From positions 31,644,178-31,708,177 of the forward strand of contig NC_069123.1 of NCBI RefSeq assembly GCF_026914265.1: a DNA stretch of 64,000 nt. The letters run 5' to 3'. This document shows, piece after piece, positions 46,601 through 55,972 of the stretch (its first letter is position 1; each line of letters starts with the position of its first letter). Origin of the DNA: Mya arenaria (lineage: Eukaryota; Mollusca; Bivalvia; Myida; Myidae). A model generated the notes under the pieces. That model was not told the DNA's origin. It saw only the letters and a list, made by a program, of their open reading frames with translations, and did no database searches. A program made the translations under genes and the position numbers.

Positions 46601-49107
46601 TGGAAAAGTCAATCGTAACTAAGTATTCTTTTGGGTGGCCTTATTAGCGAATAATTACTTCTTCATAATGACCAATTAATATCCTTTCTTAGAATCACAT
46701 ACCTATTGGAAGTATAATTCCCGGAATAATTGCTTATATTACAATCTTGTTCATATTAAATTATTGTTACGTGGGTAATTGGTGAGAAAGAGAAGGGTTT
46801 TATGTTGTATAATTGGGTTCTGTTCGGTAATGCATCCTTATGCTTTGTTATAATATACGATTGTTAATGTGTCTTATTTATCCTTATTTTCCTGACAAGC
46901 CTTTTCTCCAATGTACAATAAACGAGGATTACATGCAGTAGGTTATAAAACAAGCAATATACCTAGCATATTCCAAAGACCACAAGTCTATGAAGACCTT
47001 CATGATCCTATTAGAATGCCACTTTTATCATAATTTTACGATACAGCTTTTCTTATACGACGGCGGTATATTGGTATATTGTAAAGGATCGCCTTCTTAA
47101 ATGTGTAAAATAATTTTAGTGTCTATATCTTATATGCATTTCCATTTATATTTCTTTATATTTCATGTGTATATATTCATATGTGTATATGTGCCATATA
47201 TCATTATATTTCTATTTGTGCATTATATGACTATTTGTGCATTAAATTTATACTTGGGCCATATACCACTATTTGGGCCTTAAGTTTTTAATTTGACATT
47301 GTATTCCCCTCTGTGCTTTATATTTCTATTTGGGCCTTACATTACAATTTTGGCCTTATATTACTACATGTGCCTTTTATTTATATTTTGGCCTTTTATT
47401 ACTGTCTGGGCCTTATATTTCTAGTTTGGCATTTTATTTCTATTTTTGCCTTATATTTCTATATCGTATTTCTCTTTGAGCCTTATATTTCGTTTTTGGC
47501 GATATATTTCTTTTTGGGCCTTATATTTCTATATCATGGCACAACGCCTTAGACACAAGAACCAGGACAACCGAAATTGGAATTAAAAGTCTTTTAATTG
47601 CTGGTTGAATTCTGATTTTAAATTTGTCTGTAAAAAGGACGAACAATATGCCAAACGATGAACGTAAAAGTTGTATCATGTGTTAGCATGGTTAACCTTG
47701 AAAAAAATAGTTCAATTTTGATCATATATAATAGATATGGCATATTTACTATAAAACAATACATGTTAAAATGTTTACGGTATATCTTAAAGGTTCTCTT
47801 TCTGTTCAACATTTGCTGAGAACTGCATGATTGCAACTACTGAATGCAAAATGATTTAAACATACAGCGTTACTGTTACAGAAATGTAAAAGGCTTTTTT
47901 AAATTTAGTTTGACCCAATGGGTCAAAACATTTAAAATGACACTCGTATTTAAAATCAATACATACACATGTATAACAAACATAATATCTGAGCAATAAA
48001 CCTTTAACTACTTATTGAAAAATGCATTTATTTAAAATATTAATTACTGATAACAAGATTGTAACGTGTTTTAATAGCTGAAAACGCAAATAATTGGTGA
48101 GTGCTAAAAGACTGACAGTCCTACAGTGATAAACTGTCGTCTCATGAAGTAGAAATTCCGTGTTTTCTGCACCTTTCGTTCAAATTAAGCACAGTATCCT
48201 TCAGCAGAACTATTGTGTTCGATATTTATACATCCTTTTCGGTAAATTAAAATGATGTATCAATTATGGTTAATATTGTTTTGGAGTAAGAGTGCATCTG
48301 TAAGAATTAAGTTATAACTATTTATTAAATGAAAATATGTCGATAAAACAAAGTATATCTATGTATAACAAAATGACATTACCATCCGATATACCACGGC
48401 ATTTCGCCTTCGGTGAAGTTCGCCCGTGCGTCTGATATGTTGAAAGCGTCAGCCAGCGTGTCAAACTCGGTCTTGTAGGGGAAAAACTGGCACTGTTCTT
48501 CAATGGTCTCTAATGCCTTCTCCGTTTCTGTATAAAGCTTTTTGAAGAAATGAAAGCTAAAAGCGTCCATCGCGCTCCAATTAATCGTCGCACCTTTGAT
48601 TAAAACCGGAATTCCGCTGTAGGCGTATTTCTCCCTGAAGACTTCCGATGATATGTTGTATTCTATAGGGACATGGGTCAGACCTTCACACATGCCACAC
48701 TTCACTAAGGGTCTTGATATTTCCTGGACAAATCCATTGTTTTCTATTGCGCATCGTGATGTCTTCATCTCGGAATATTCGAGCAGTTCTTCCTTGTAGA
48801 GATATGCCAAAACGGACGATATAAGTCCGAGTACGAAATAGACTTTGAACAGGGATCTTGAGCAGCAGAAAAGCAAATTGAACTTTTTTGACTTTTGGCG
48901 GAATAGCACTCTAATGCTTTCACTTTTCAGGCCTTTCGGTGCATCGCTGTCTTTTTCTGTACGTACATTTCTTTTTGATTTCTTTGCTGATTTATCATTA
49001 ACAAACGCGTCCTTGATGACCTCGTCTTTTAAACCTTTCTTCCTCGCTTCCTCTTTCATTTTCACAAATTTATTCAGGACAAGTTTTACATTGTCGTTGT
49101 CCTCCAT
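34554..49107 (-). CDS. JmjC-domain, single-pass membrane protein, 4 exons
   Basis: Minus strand; exons 49107-48383, 38860-38725, 37210-37081, 34639-34554, all with GT/AG borders and compatible phases, giving 358 residues. The start chosen is ATG at 49107 (AATAAAATGG). The N-terminus is charged (about 1-80), then a membrane segment at about 87-104 ([18 protein letters not shown]) with basic residues before it, predicting a type II anchor with the JmjC domain in the lumen or outside. JmjC/cupin_8 features: [67 protein letters not shown]. Fe(II) ligands H287-x-D289 and H340 are present, so a 2-oxoglutarate oxygenase (hydroxylase or demethylase) is likely. Substrate unknown. Intron 1 is 9.5 kb of repeats. 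Confidence 0.8.
35890..36049 (+). mobile_element. 160 bp pogo/Tigger-like MITE
   Basis: TACAATCGAACCCCGCTGGC at the left and, inverted, TACAGTCGAAACCCATTGGC at the right, bounded by TA. In intron 3 of the JmjC gene. A related single end (TACAGTCAAAACTCGCTATA) is at 38521. Confidence 0.65.
36530..36664 (+). mobile_element. Possible retroposon 3' end with (CAA)n tail
   Basis: A GC-richer stretch (GGTGGGGGCAAAACACCCC, TTATAGGGCGCGGGCAAACT) ends in about five CAA repeats at 36647-36662, like the tail of a LINE or SINE. The left end is undefined. Confidence 0.35.
36770..36960. repeat. Degenerate GCGACAATGCG-type repeat
   Basis: Short scrambled repeats of the kind GTGCGACAATGCGGCAAC, GGCGCATTGTCACATTGTC and TTTGCGACTTTGCGCC in both orientations, in intron 3 of the JmjC gene. 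Confidence 0.4.
37081..37210 (-). CDS. JmjC gene exon 3
   Basis: GTTTTCAG|TTAGATTAC...GACATTT|GTAAGA. Encodes [20 protein letters not shown] with ligand D289, then a cysteine-containing loop (PECEDRCSS). Phase 0 in, phase 1 out. Confidence 0.85.
37270..37380 (+). repeat. Partial MITE of family 3
   Basis: ATGGAGTCAATGATGTATGACTGACTTAAATTCCATATTGAATA matches the right half of 41335-41480 and 56896-57053. In intron 2 of the JmjC gene. Confidence 0.5.
37381..38700. other. Rest of intron 2 of the JmjC gene
   Basis: AT-rich; apart from a pogo-like end at 38521 nothing is recognised. Confidence 0.5.
38725..38860 (-). CDS. JmjC gene exon 2
   Basis: TATTTTAG|GAGCAACTG...GTTCAC|GTGCGT. Encodes [20 protein letters not shown] then [15 protein letters not shown]; the last residue is metal ligand H287. 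Phase 2 in, phase 0 out. Confidence 0.85.
38925..39590 (-). pseudogene. Decayed tandem copies of JmjC exon 2
   Basis: Just upstream (minus-strand sense) of exon 2, similar segments recur near 38927, 39060, 39174, 39271 and 39498. On the plus strand each has a core like TCGGGCAAGA followed by TTGGTAGT-type and TGTGACRGTTGC-type sequence, as exon 2 does at 38793-38860. The best copy (38927-39000) reads, on the minus strand, GAGCAGTTTTCTCGACGAAG against GAGCAACTGTCACAACGAAA of exon 2. Spacing is roughly 95-135 bp. The copies have stops and indels and cannot be used as exons. Confidence 0.45.
40270..40618 (-). mobile_element. MITE family 1, reverse copy
   Basis: Left end AATGCACTATTACTCCCAAA, right end GAATAAGAGTGTCACTTTAA; the reverse complement of 14314-14682 with moderate divergence. 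Confidence 0.7.
41335..41480 (+). mobile_element. MITE family 3 (146 bp)
   Basis: CTGGGCTGGTATTCAATATT at the left; inverse TTGGGTGGTATTCAAATGCA at the right. Interior TGTAACTAATCGGATTACTGAT and GAAGTCAATGATGTATGACC are shared with 56896-57053. Confidence 0.65.
42720..43335 (+). repeat. (CCTA)n microsatellite, about 615 bp
   Basis: Nearly uninterrupted CCTA tetranucleotide, with interspersed CCCACGTA, CGAA, TTCCCACCAA and, at 43140-43180, a CCCACACACCCACCC variant block. Confidence 0.95.
43880..44460 (+). repeat. 60-odd bp tandem repeat, about eight copies
   Basis: Unit AATATTTCTATTTGTGCTTC + ATATTTATACCTTATCTTTC + TATTTGTGATTTTATAATTAAACCT with shorter variants lacking the CTTCATATT part. 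A related, more diverged array lies at 47140-47540. Confidence 0.85.
44466..45960 (+). repeat. Large tandem unit, copy 2
   Basis: Same order of parts as copy 1. The (CCTA)n tract is only about 45 bp (45664-45710), and the 60-odd bp repeat block is missing. It is split near its left end by an insertion at about 44592-45117. Confidence 0.75.
44592..45117 (-). mobile_element. Insertion with (TATC)n tail, probably a truncated retroposon
   Basis: Absent from copies 1 and 3 of the large tandem unit, so it inserted after the array formed. On the minus strand it ends ATGCACGAATAAATCTATCT..., that is an AATAAA followed by a short tetranucleotide run, like a LINE/SINE 3' end. No ORF is left. Confidence 0.5.
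45961..47545 (+). repeat. Large tandem unit, copy 3
   Basis: Same order of parts. The (CCTA)n site is vestigial (CTTACCTACCTTACTTAAT near 46577). The final block (47140-47540) has TATTTCTATTTGGGCCTTAT-type repeats. Confidence 0.75.
47931..48303 (+). mobile_element. MITE family 1
   Basis: TTTAAAATGACACTCGTATT to GGAGTAAGAGTGCATCTGTAA; in intron 1 of the JmjC gene, 80 bp from exon 1. Confidence 0.7.
48383..49107 (-). CDS. JmjC gene exon 1
   Basis: Residues 1-241 and two bases of codon 242; ends GGATG|GTAATG. Carries the lysine-rich N-terminus, membrane anchor and the first part of the JmjC fold. A cysteine pair in KCGMCEG lies after the anchor. Confidence 0.85.
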
Positions 49108-49305
49108 TTTATTTATTTTTTTCACTGTCCTCAGCTTAATAAAATGTCAAACTCAAAAGACAATGGAACTGTGCAATGAGACAATCGAATCCTATGGCCT
49201 AAGAAACAAATGCCAGTTCCTTTTCCTATCTGTCCAATAGCTTCTTAGCTAATATCACTGGTTGTTATCACACTGAGTTAAAGTTGTCTGCAGATATGTC
49301 TCCTG
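49108..49305. promoter_or_regulatory. Upstream region of the JmjC gene
   Basis: Position implies 5' UTR or promoter on the minus strand. No core element recognised. Confidence 0.25.
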
Positions 49306-49571
49306 ACATTTGATATACCATTGTCTGCAAGGTCCAAATAATTATATTAATGCACGACAGCCCAATATATCCTTTTAACATGTAAACATTTGCTTAATTT
49401 TGCAGACGGTAAAAAACCCTAACCGGATATAAAATTTAACATTTGATATACCATAGTCTGCAAGGTCCAAATAATTATATTAATGCACGACAGCCCAATA
49501 TATCCTTTTAACATGTAAACATTTGCTTAGTTTTGTAGACGGTAAAAAACCCTAACCGGATATAAAACTTA
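49306..49571 (+). repeat. Two-copy 133 bp direct repeat
   Basis: ACATTTGATATACCATTGTC...CGGTAAAAAACCCTAACC occurs at 49306 and again at 49439 with only a few differences, so it is a recent duplication. Confidence 0.85.
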
Positions 49572-49997
49572 AATCACAGTTTCAAATCTTCTAAATTTAG
49601 CATTCAACACCTCAAGTGGAACGTGCATATATATCTATGTGCATCTAAATATAAAGCGATTCATGCGTATATTTGTATCAACATTCAATTTGACTTGTTT
49701 ACGCTTTTAATCACAGGTAACAACAAAATTATTTAAGGTGAAAAAATATTTTTCGTCTGTTACTAAAAAATATTAGTCCATTTTTAAGTCACAATCATGC
49801 GCACCTTGATGATTTTCTGAGTTTGTGAACAATTGTTTTAAAACTTTGATCACAAAACTGTAGATTTGTACGTTAATTTGTTATTTGATCTAGTAACGTG
49901 ACACGGTATGTATATATCCATTCAATTCAACTACCATACTACTTAAACGCATAAGATATGACTTCCTTATTTGCTTACAGAGATATAACTTTATAAA

Positions 49998-50437
49998 GCC
50001 TCAACAGGGAAGTTTAAGGCACAAGACCATTTAAAGTGGCACTCGTATATAAAGATCGATATACACACATGTATAACAAACATTCATTTTGAATGATAGG
50101 TCTTTAACTACTTACTAAATATTACGTGTACGGAAAATATCAATTACTGATAACAAGATTATAACCGTGAATTTAATAGCTGAAACGCAAAAAATGACTA
50201 ATGTGTCCTAAATTACTACAGTGATCTACTATCGTATCATAAGGTAGAAATACCGTGTTTTCTGCACCTTTCTTTCAAGATAAACACGGTATCCTTCATA
50301 AAAACCATTGTCTTCGGTATTTATTTATTCTTTTCGGTAACTTTAAACAAGTGCATTAATTGTGGTACATCTTATTTGGGAGTGAGTGTGCATCTTTAAG
50401 CCTTAACAAGGAAGGTTAAGGCATAAAACCAGTTAAC
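49998..50437 (+). mobile_element. MITE family 1 flanked by a 35 bp direct repeat
   Basis: The MITE is 50031-50399 (TTAAAGTGGCACTCGTATAT to GTGTGCATCTTTAA). It is flanked by GCCTCAACAGGGAAGTTTAA + GGCACAAGACCA on the left and GCCTTAACAAGGAAGGTTAA + GGCATAAAACCA on the right, much longer than a normal target duplication. Confidence 0.7.
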
Positions 50438-51339
50438 GACGATACAATGCATTAGTGAAGATTGTGGAATTTAAAATTCACAAGCGGAATGCCTCTATAT
50501 AAACAGATGATCGTACTTGCTTAATATCAAATAAAAGACCTAGTTGTGTCGGAAAGGTATTGGAACGTTGTATATCCAAACATGTAAACAAATAAATGCA
50601 TCAAAACAATCTCGTATTGAAAAATTATCAGTCAGGATTTATAATTGGCCATTAGGCACCTTTTAAAGTTATTGATATCTACAATCAAAAATGCAGATCA
50701 TTCGACGACAAACAAGTAAATACTTTCCGATTTGACACCGCGGCTTTATTTATAAGCTCGGAATCAGGCGCACAGCTGAGCCCAAATTTGAATTACGCAC
50801 CTTTTTTTTGGTCTGGGGCTTGTTTTCTTCGAGTCTCTTTTTTCGTTGATATGGTCTCATGTGAATTTTGGCATATAGGTCACCATATCTGCATGAGCTT
50901 AATATACCATGATGAAAAGCATTTATATACACAAAACACACTTAAACATTTGCAGCATTCGGAATTATTTTTTTAACATGGACTGTTATTTTAATTAAAA
51001 AAATCCCAAGATTCGACGCTAAAGGGGGCGTAACCCTAGGGACATAACCTTTTGACTTGCGCCCTCCCACAGAAACCAAAATTTCTTTGGTTCAAATTGT
51101 TGCCAGGCGTGTTTGGGGGTACTCCCCCAAGAAAAATGTGAAACTTATAGAATATTATTGAAATGTCATAATATTACTTTTTAAACAATATCAAAGGACG
51201 GAATGGTCATATTTAGTGTCCTATCCGGTGTTGTGTACCATGTTTTCAAGCATTCTGTTCAAGTCGTGTCATGAAATTGAAATATATTTTTCGCACTCTG
51301 CTTAATAAATGCATGGCTACTGTTCTATTATGAGAATTA

Positions 51340-51379
<40 letters not shown>

Positions 51380-52080
51380 ATTTCACCGAAACGGAACAAA
51401 ATAGACATAACACCTACCTTTGTTTGACGGAGCTTCGGGTACAGTATGGAAGGGATTATCCACCAGTTCACTCAGTTATGTTTTATGACATTCTAACATG
51501 CAATTCATTTCGTATTGTATATTTTAAAATTGCATTGTTCCTTTATGTCAGCTGTGTTATTGATTATGATGTTATTAAAGTGTTAGTTTAAACTGATTTA
51601 TTATACAACGATTGTGAAACAAGTTATTACAACATTATATTAATCACTCTCGTTTGCACGCTGTTACTCATGAGGTGAGGGAAACCGAGTAGACGGAGAA
51701 AACCAGCTTGGTGACCACAAACCAAACTTTAATTGTTTTACTTGCATGTACGTGAACATGCAAAAAATATTGAGATTGTAGATTTAATTTGATGCTAAAT
51801 TTAAATTCGTCTTTTCTTTATTTGAATCTGTTTTCTAAAAATAGTTTGATTTACATTTTATTTTTTACAGTATTTAAAAAAATGTTTTGTTTTCTACAAA
51901 ATTCATGGTAATTTCAGTCGTATGCGGACATTTGATTTTATGTAATTGAAACATCAATTTGCATATCACAATTATAGTTTCGGAGTATAAATCAGAATTC
52001 ATTAGCACTGTTCTTTTTTAATAATGTATATAGTATATGATCGATGATGCAAAAGATATTTTTTAATTGTGTAGAACTGT
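50438..52080. other. Intergenic with a MITE fragment and an A-run
   Basis: 51001-51150 resembles the left half of the family 4 MITEs (GACTTGCGCCCTCC...GGGGGTACTCCCCCAAGAAAAA). An A-run of about 38 lies at 51341-51378. No gene recognised. Confidence 0.45.
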
Positions 52081-53035
52081 TGGATATCGTAGCGTGCTCT
52101 TGGAATGGGTATTACCCAATAGCGAGGGCTAATAAGCCTACGGGGTGTGTATGTGTCCCAATATGGGGTATACGGAGCAAGGGAAATCATAACGGTTGTA
52201 GAGGTTAATATAATTACCTGTATGATTCCCTTGCAGGATAATAGTATACACTACGGGGTAAGTAGGTGACCCGATACGGGAAATATCGGTTGTGAGCGCA
52301 GCTGTAAAGGTTTATTTCATTACCAGTACGATTCTCTTGCAGGATAATAGTATACGCTACGGGGTTAGTAGGTGACCCGATACGGGAAATATCGGTTGTG
52401 AGCGCAGCTGTAAAGGTTTATTTCATTACCAGTACGATTCTCTTGCAGGATAATAGTATACGCTACGGGGTTAGTAGGTGACCCGATACGGGAAATATCG
52501 GTTGTGAGCGCAGCTGTAAAGGTTTATATCATTACCAGTACGATTCTCTTGCAGGATAATATTATACGCTACGGGGTTAGTAGGTGACCCGATACGGGAA
52601 ATATCGGTTGTGAGCGCAGCTGTAAAGGTTTATTTCATTACCAGTACGATTCCCTTGCAGGATAATATTATACGCTACGGGGTTAGTAGGTGACCCGATA
52701 CGGGAAATATCGGTTGTGAGCGCAGCTGTAAAGGTTTATATCATTACCAGTACGATTATCTTGCAGGATAATATTATACGCTACGGGGTTACGGTAGGTA
52801 ACCCGATACGGGAAATTCGGAGCAAAGGAAATCATATCTGGTTTTGAGCGAAACTCCAGCCTAAATATGGTTTCCTGCATGTCACATATCGGGTCACCTA
52901 TTAAACACCGTAACGTACATATCACGTAAATGTTTCATGGATTCATCGAAATCGGAAAATAGACGCCATTTTGAAACGATATAGAGATTAGTGACCCAAT
53001 ATAGAAAAAATATGGGGTTACCGCGTCCTGGACCA
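52081..53035 (+). repeat. 106 bp satellite, about six copies, with degenerate borders
   Basis: TACCAGTACGATTCTCTTGC repeats at 52321, 52427, 52533, 52639 and 52745, exactly 106 bp apart. Each unit holds GTGACCCGATACGGGAAATA, whose CCCG-ATA-CGGG part is a small hairpin, and ATAGTATACGCTACGGGG. The borders (52090-52205 and 52830-53030) contain similar but diverged pieces such as GGGTATTACCC and CCCAATATGGGG. Confidence 0.85.
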
Positions 53036-53777
53036 ACGGCGTTGAGTCATTAATGTAAGAGGCCTGGAATATGTATATATGTATTAGGTTAGATCACGTT
53101 AATACCTGCAAATATTGACAGCATTAAGATATCATTCGGGTGATTGATCTCACTTGGAATAAGAAACTGTGCACGGAACCTGTTGCCAGACCCTATAATT
53201 CCATCGATGGGTGATCAACTTACGTAAATTTCGTCAGTACTCTGCTACAGTGCTAAAAGTCTGCATGCGAATTATTTCGACGCTGCTAACGACGAATGGT
53301 GTATGATCTTTGGCGTGATCGTTCAACACTAACATTATTTGCCACGGACTTGCTATAAATGGCATTCCATACTGCTGGGTCGCTCCGTTCGGCTTGAACT
53401 TGTCGAGTAACCGTTCGTGCTTCTTTCACGTCTTCAACCAGAGCACTGATTGTGTTCTGTAAAATCCGTGTTCCCCTATTACCTGATCATTTGTGAGAGT
53501 TTCATAAAACGTCAGTAGTAGCTTCACATTCTATTCTTTTAACTAGGACATCAAGGGCGGGGGGGGGGGGGGGACTGATTAGGCCATGTTCTTCTTCGTA
53601 CCAGTCATATAGCTGCAGTAAGGTTTTCAGTCTTTTCAAGAGAATCCGCATGTGCCTTGCACTTAATGTGAGCGGTAAAGACCGGTAAAGACCTTACCAA
53701 GATTACTTGATTAATAAAACGCTTCTTTTTATGTCAATACGGCGCGGGTTTTTTTAGTAAGAAAACAGTTTCAACCA
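53036..53777. other. Intergenic, nothing recognised
   Basis: A G-run of about 16 lies at 53558-53573. No gene. Confidence 0.5.
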
Positions 53778-54112
53778 TTAAAGCTGCACTCGCGAAGATT
53801 TACCATTTTTGCAACTTTTTTTATTTTTTGTCTTGGAAAGGGCATTTTTTGCGTAAATATCTGCAAACCAATGATATTGGATTGGTGACGAAAACTCAGA
53901 TCGTAGATTTTCATATTTCCGTTCGAAAAGTAATGTTTTTATGGCTTAAACCCGTTACTCACGGTTTAAATAATGCATAAAACATTAATTTTTGATCTTA
54001 AATATAAAAATCTGCGATCTTATTTTTGTCAGCGGGATTTTCTAACAAATTGGCTCGTTTCCAAAATAAAAAAAGTTGTCAACACGTTCAATCTGTGAGC
54101 GTGCAGCATTAA
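53778..54112 (+). mobile_element. Foldback MITE family 2, full copy
   Basis: TTAAAGCTGCACTCGCGAAG to the inverse TTAATGCTGCACGCTCACAG, 335 bp, TTAA at both ends; related to 15395-15733 along its length. Confidence 0.75.
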
Positions 54113-54298
54113 ATACGTCAGAAGTCATTTGGAGGTATATACGACCATTTATCGTTCGTCTGGCTTGACTTGAATGACTTATTATCATTTACAACTCTAA
54201 ATAGACAATATCCTTTAATATTGAAATGCTATTTCAAATACAGAGCGTAATAGAAAACCAGTCAATTTTGGCAAAGTAAGAACACGATATGTTTTGTA

Positions 54299-54929
54299 GC
54301 AAATACGCCGTTTATATGACGTGATTTACCATCGGGCGTAAATAAATACCACTGGGGTAAATTTACCCTGTGGGTATTTAATGTCATATAGACGCAATAC
54401 CGGATTTGTCAGCAGGGTTATTTCGATTTTGGCAGGGTAATTCATTAAATATTCGATATAATCACAGCATTATAGGTAATGAATAGTTATGCATGAATAT
54501 TTATCCTAATCAAACTCTTGTTGAAATTTCTCGGCAATAATATTTCTTAAAATAATTAAGTGATTTACTTTTTAGCTATTTGGTCTCATTTGAAGCTCGA
54601 TTACAAGTTCCAAAATGAAGTGCGAAAACCTTTCAATACGTAGTAGGCTAAAAGCCAACGTTCTCCATTCAGTATATGCATTGGACTTTCGAAGTTATAA
54701 ATTTTAAAATCATCCTTAATTCTTAAAGTGTTCTATAATATCAATATGATTCATGTATTTTCCTAACACAACTATTGGGTTTTCATTTAAAATATCCCCT
54801 CTCTCTCTTTCAAATACCATATAAACGAGCCCCAAAAACACCAAAGGGCAATGAGCTTCCGTGGGAATATTTGACGCCTGGACAAATCTACCACCGTGCA
54901 AATTTTTGTCATATAAACGGGGTATTAGC
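54299..54929 (+). mobile_element. MITE with TIR GCAAATACGCCGTTTATATG
   Basis: Left end GCAAATACGCCGTTTATATG + AC; right end is the inverse GCTAATACCCCGTTTATATG + AC. An interior imperfect palindrome (54345-54380, AAATACCACTGGGGTAAATT + TACCCTGTGGGTATTT) is bounded by a second TATATGAC/GTCATATA pair. About 630 bp, non-coding. Confidence 0.6.
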
Positions 54930-55802
54930 TAGCTTATATCTTTGAGGGCGGCAGACCGTAATGATTAGGTATTTTGCATTGTTTACAAATGGAATTTCTG
55001 TACTTATATATTCTGGCATGAACCCATAGACGTATGCATAGATAATATCTGACCCTAACATGCAATTACAACTTACCCATCTAATTCTTTGAATGAAGGA
55101 CTAGAGGAAGTAAGAAGCAGTTTTCGTGAAATTATTTTTTTGGCAACTTTTTTCTGTATTGTGGATATTTTGTGGTGTGTGAATGTGTGCATCTGTTCCG
55201 TAATGTTCAACAACAGTCCATCGTAAATATGATATAAGCGTTGTAAAACAGTTTTTCGTGTTATAGTTGCAAAGGCAAAAAAATGTGTTTGTTTAAATTT
55301 AAAACAATTTAATAAAGCAGTTAATAACATGCTTTCCGGTGACTTAAAACATTTATAAAATGCTTTCCGTTGATTGATAGAGATTTATCGGTGAAAATGA
55401 TATTTCACTTTTTCAAACAATGAAATAACATTTTGATATTTTGTATGTTCTAAAATTTTAGCTCAGTTTCACTTCCAAATAAATCGTCAGCGCGTACATT
55501 GCTGGGACACAGTTTAAAAGGCTTCATTTCCTAAATGACGTTACATTCGCATATACTTTGGTGCGTTTTTTTGAAAACTACAATTAAATGTCATTTTTCA
55601 GGTACTCGTGAAATATAGCCTTTGGTGCTCACTCCGTGAAATATATTTTTGATCTTACACTGAAACAAGCAATCATACTCTATATTACATTTTAGTCAAA
55701 GAATGTACGTCGCACACAAAGTTAAAATTAAATGTACTCTGGTCACAAATATGCCATCATATAAACATAATGCAAACAGTTAAACGTATTTGTTCCATTT
55801 AT

Positions 55803-55905
55803 AGACGTTTTGACGTATAAACCGTTATCTTTGGTTACGTCATTTCCCTTACTGGACAATTGACGTTACGTACAACGTCAAATTACGTATGAAACGTTAT
55901 TACTA
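55803..55905 (+). promoter_or_regulatory. Cluster of CRE/ATF-like sites upstream of the 320 aa gene
   Basis: TGACGTAT (55811), TTACGTCA (55835), TGACGTTACGTACAACGTCA (55861) and TTACGT (55883) lie 70-170 bp before the start codon. ATF/CREB-type factors bind TGACGTCA and TTACGTCA. Confidence 0.45.
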
Positions 55906-55972
55906 AGAAACGTGTAGATGCTTTCAACAAGTGATTGACGACATTTACAAAAGTAGCATCAATAAATAAAAA

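Noticed and set aside
47101-47552. 60- and 79-codon ORFs rich in Phe, Ile and Tyr
   Set aside because: Created by TATTTCTATTTGGGCC-type tandem repeats.
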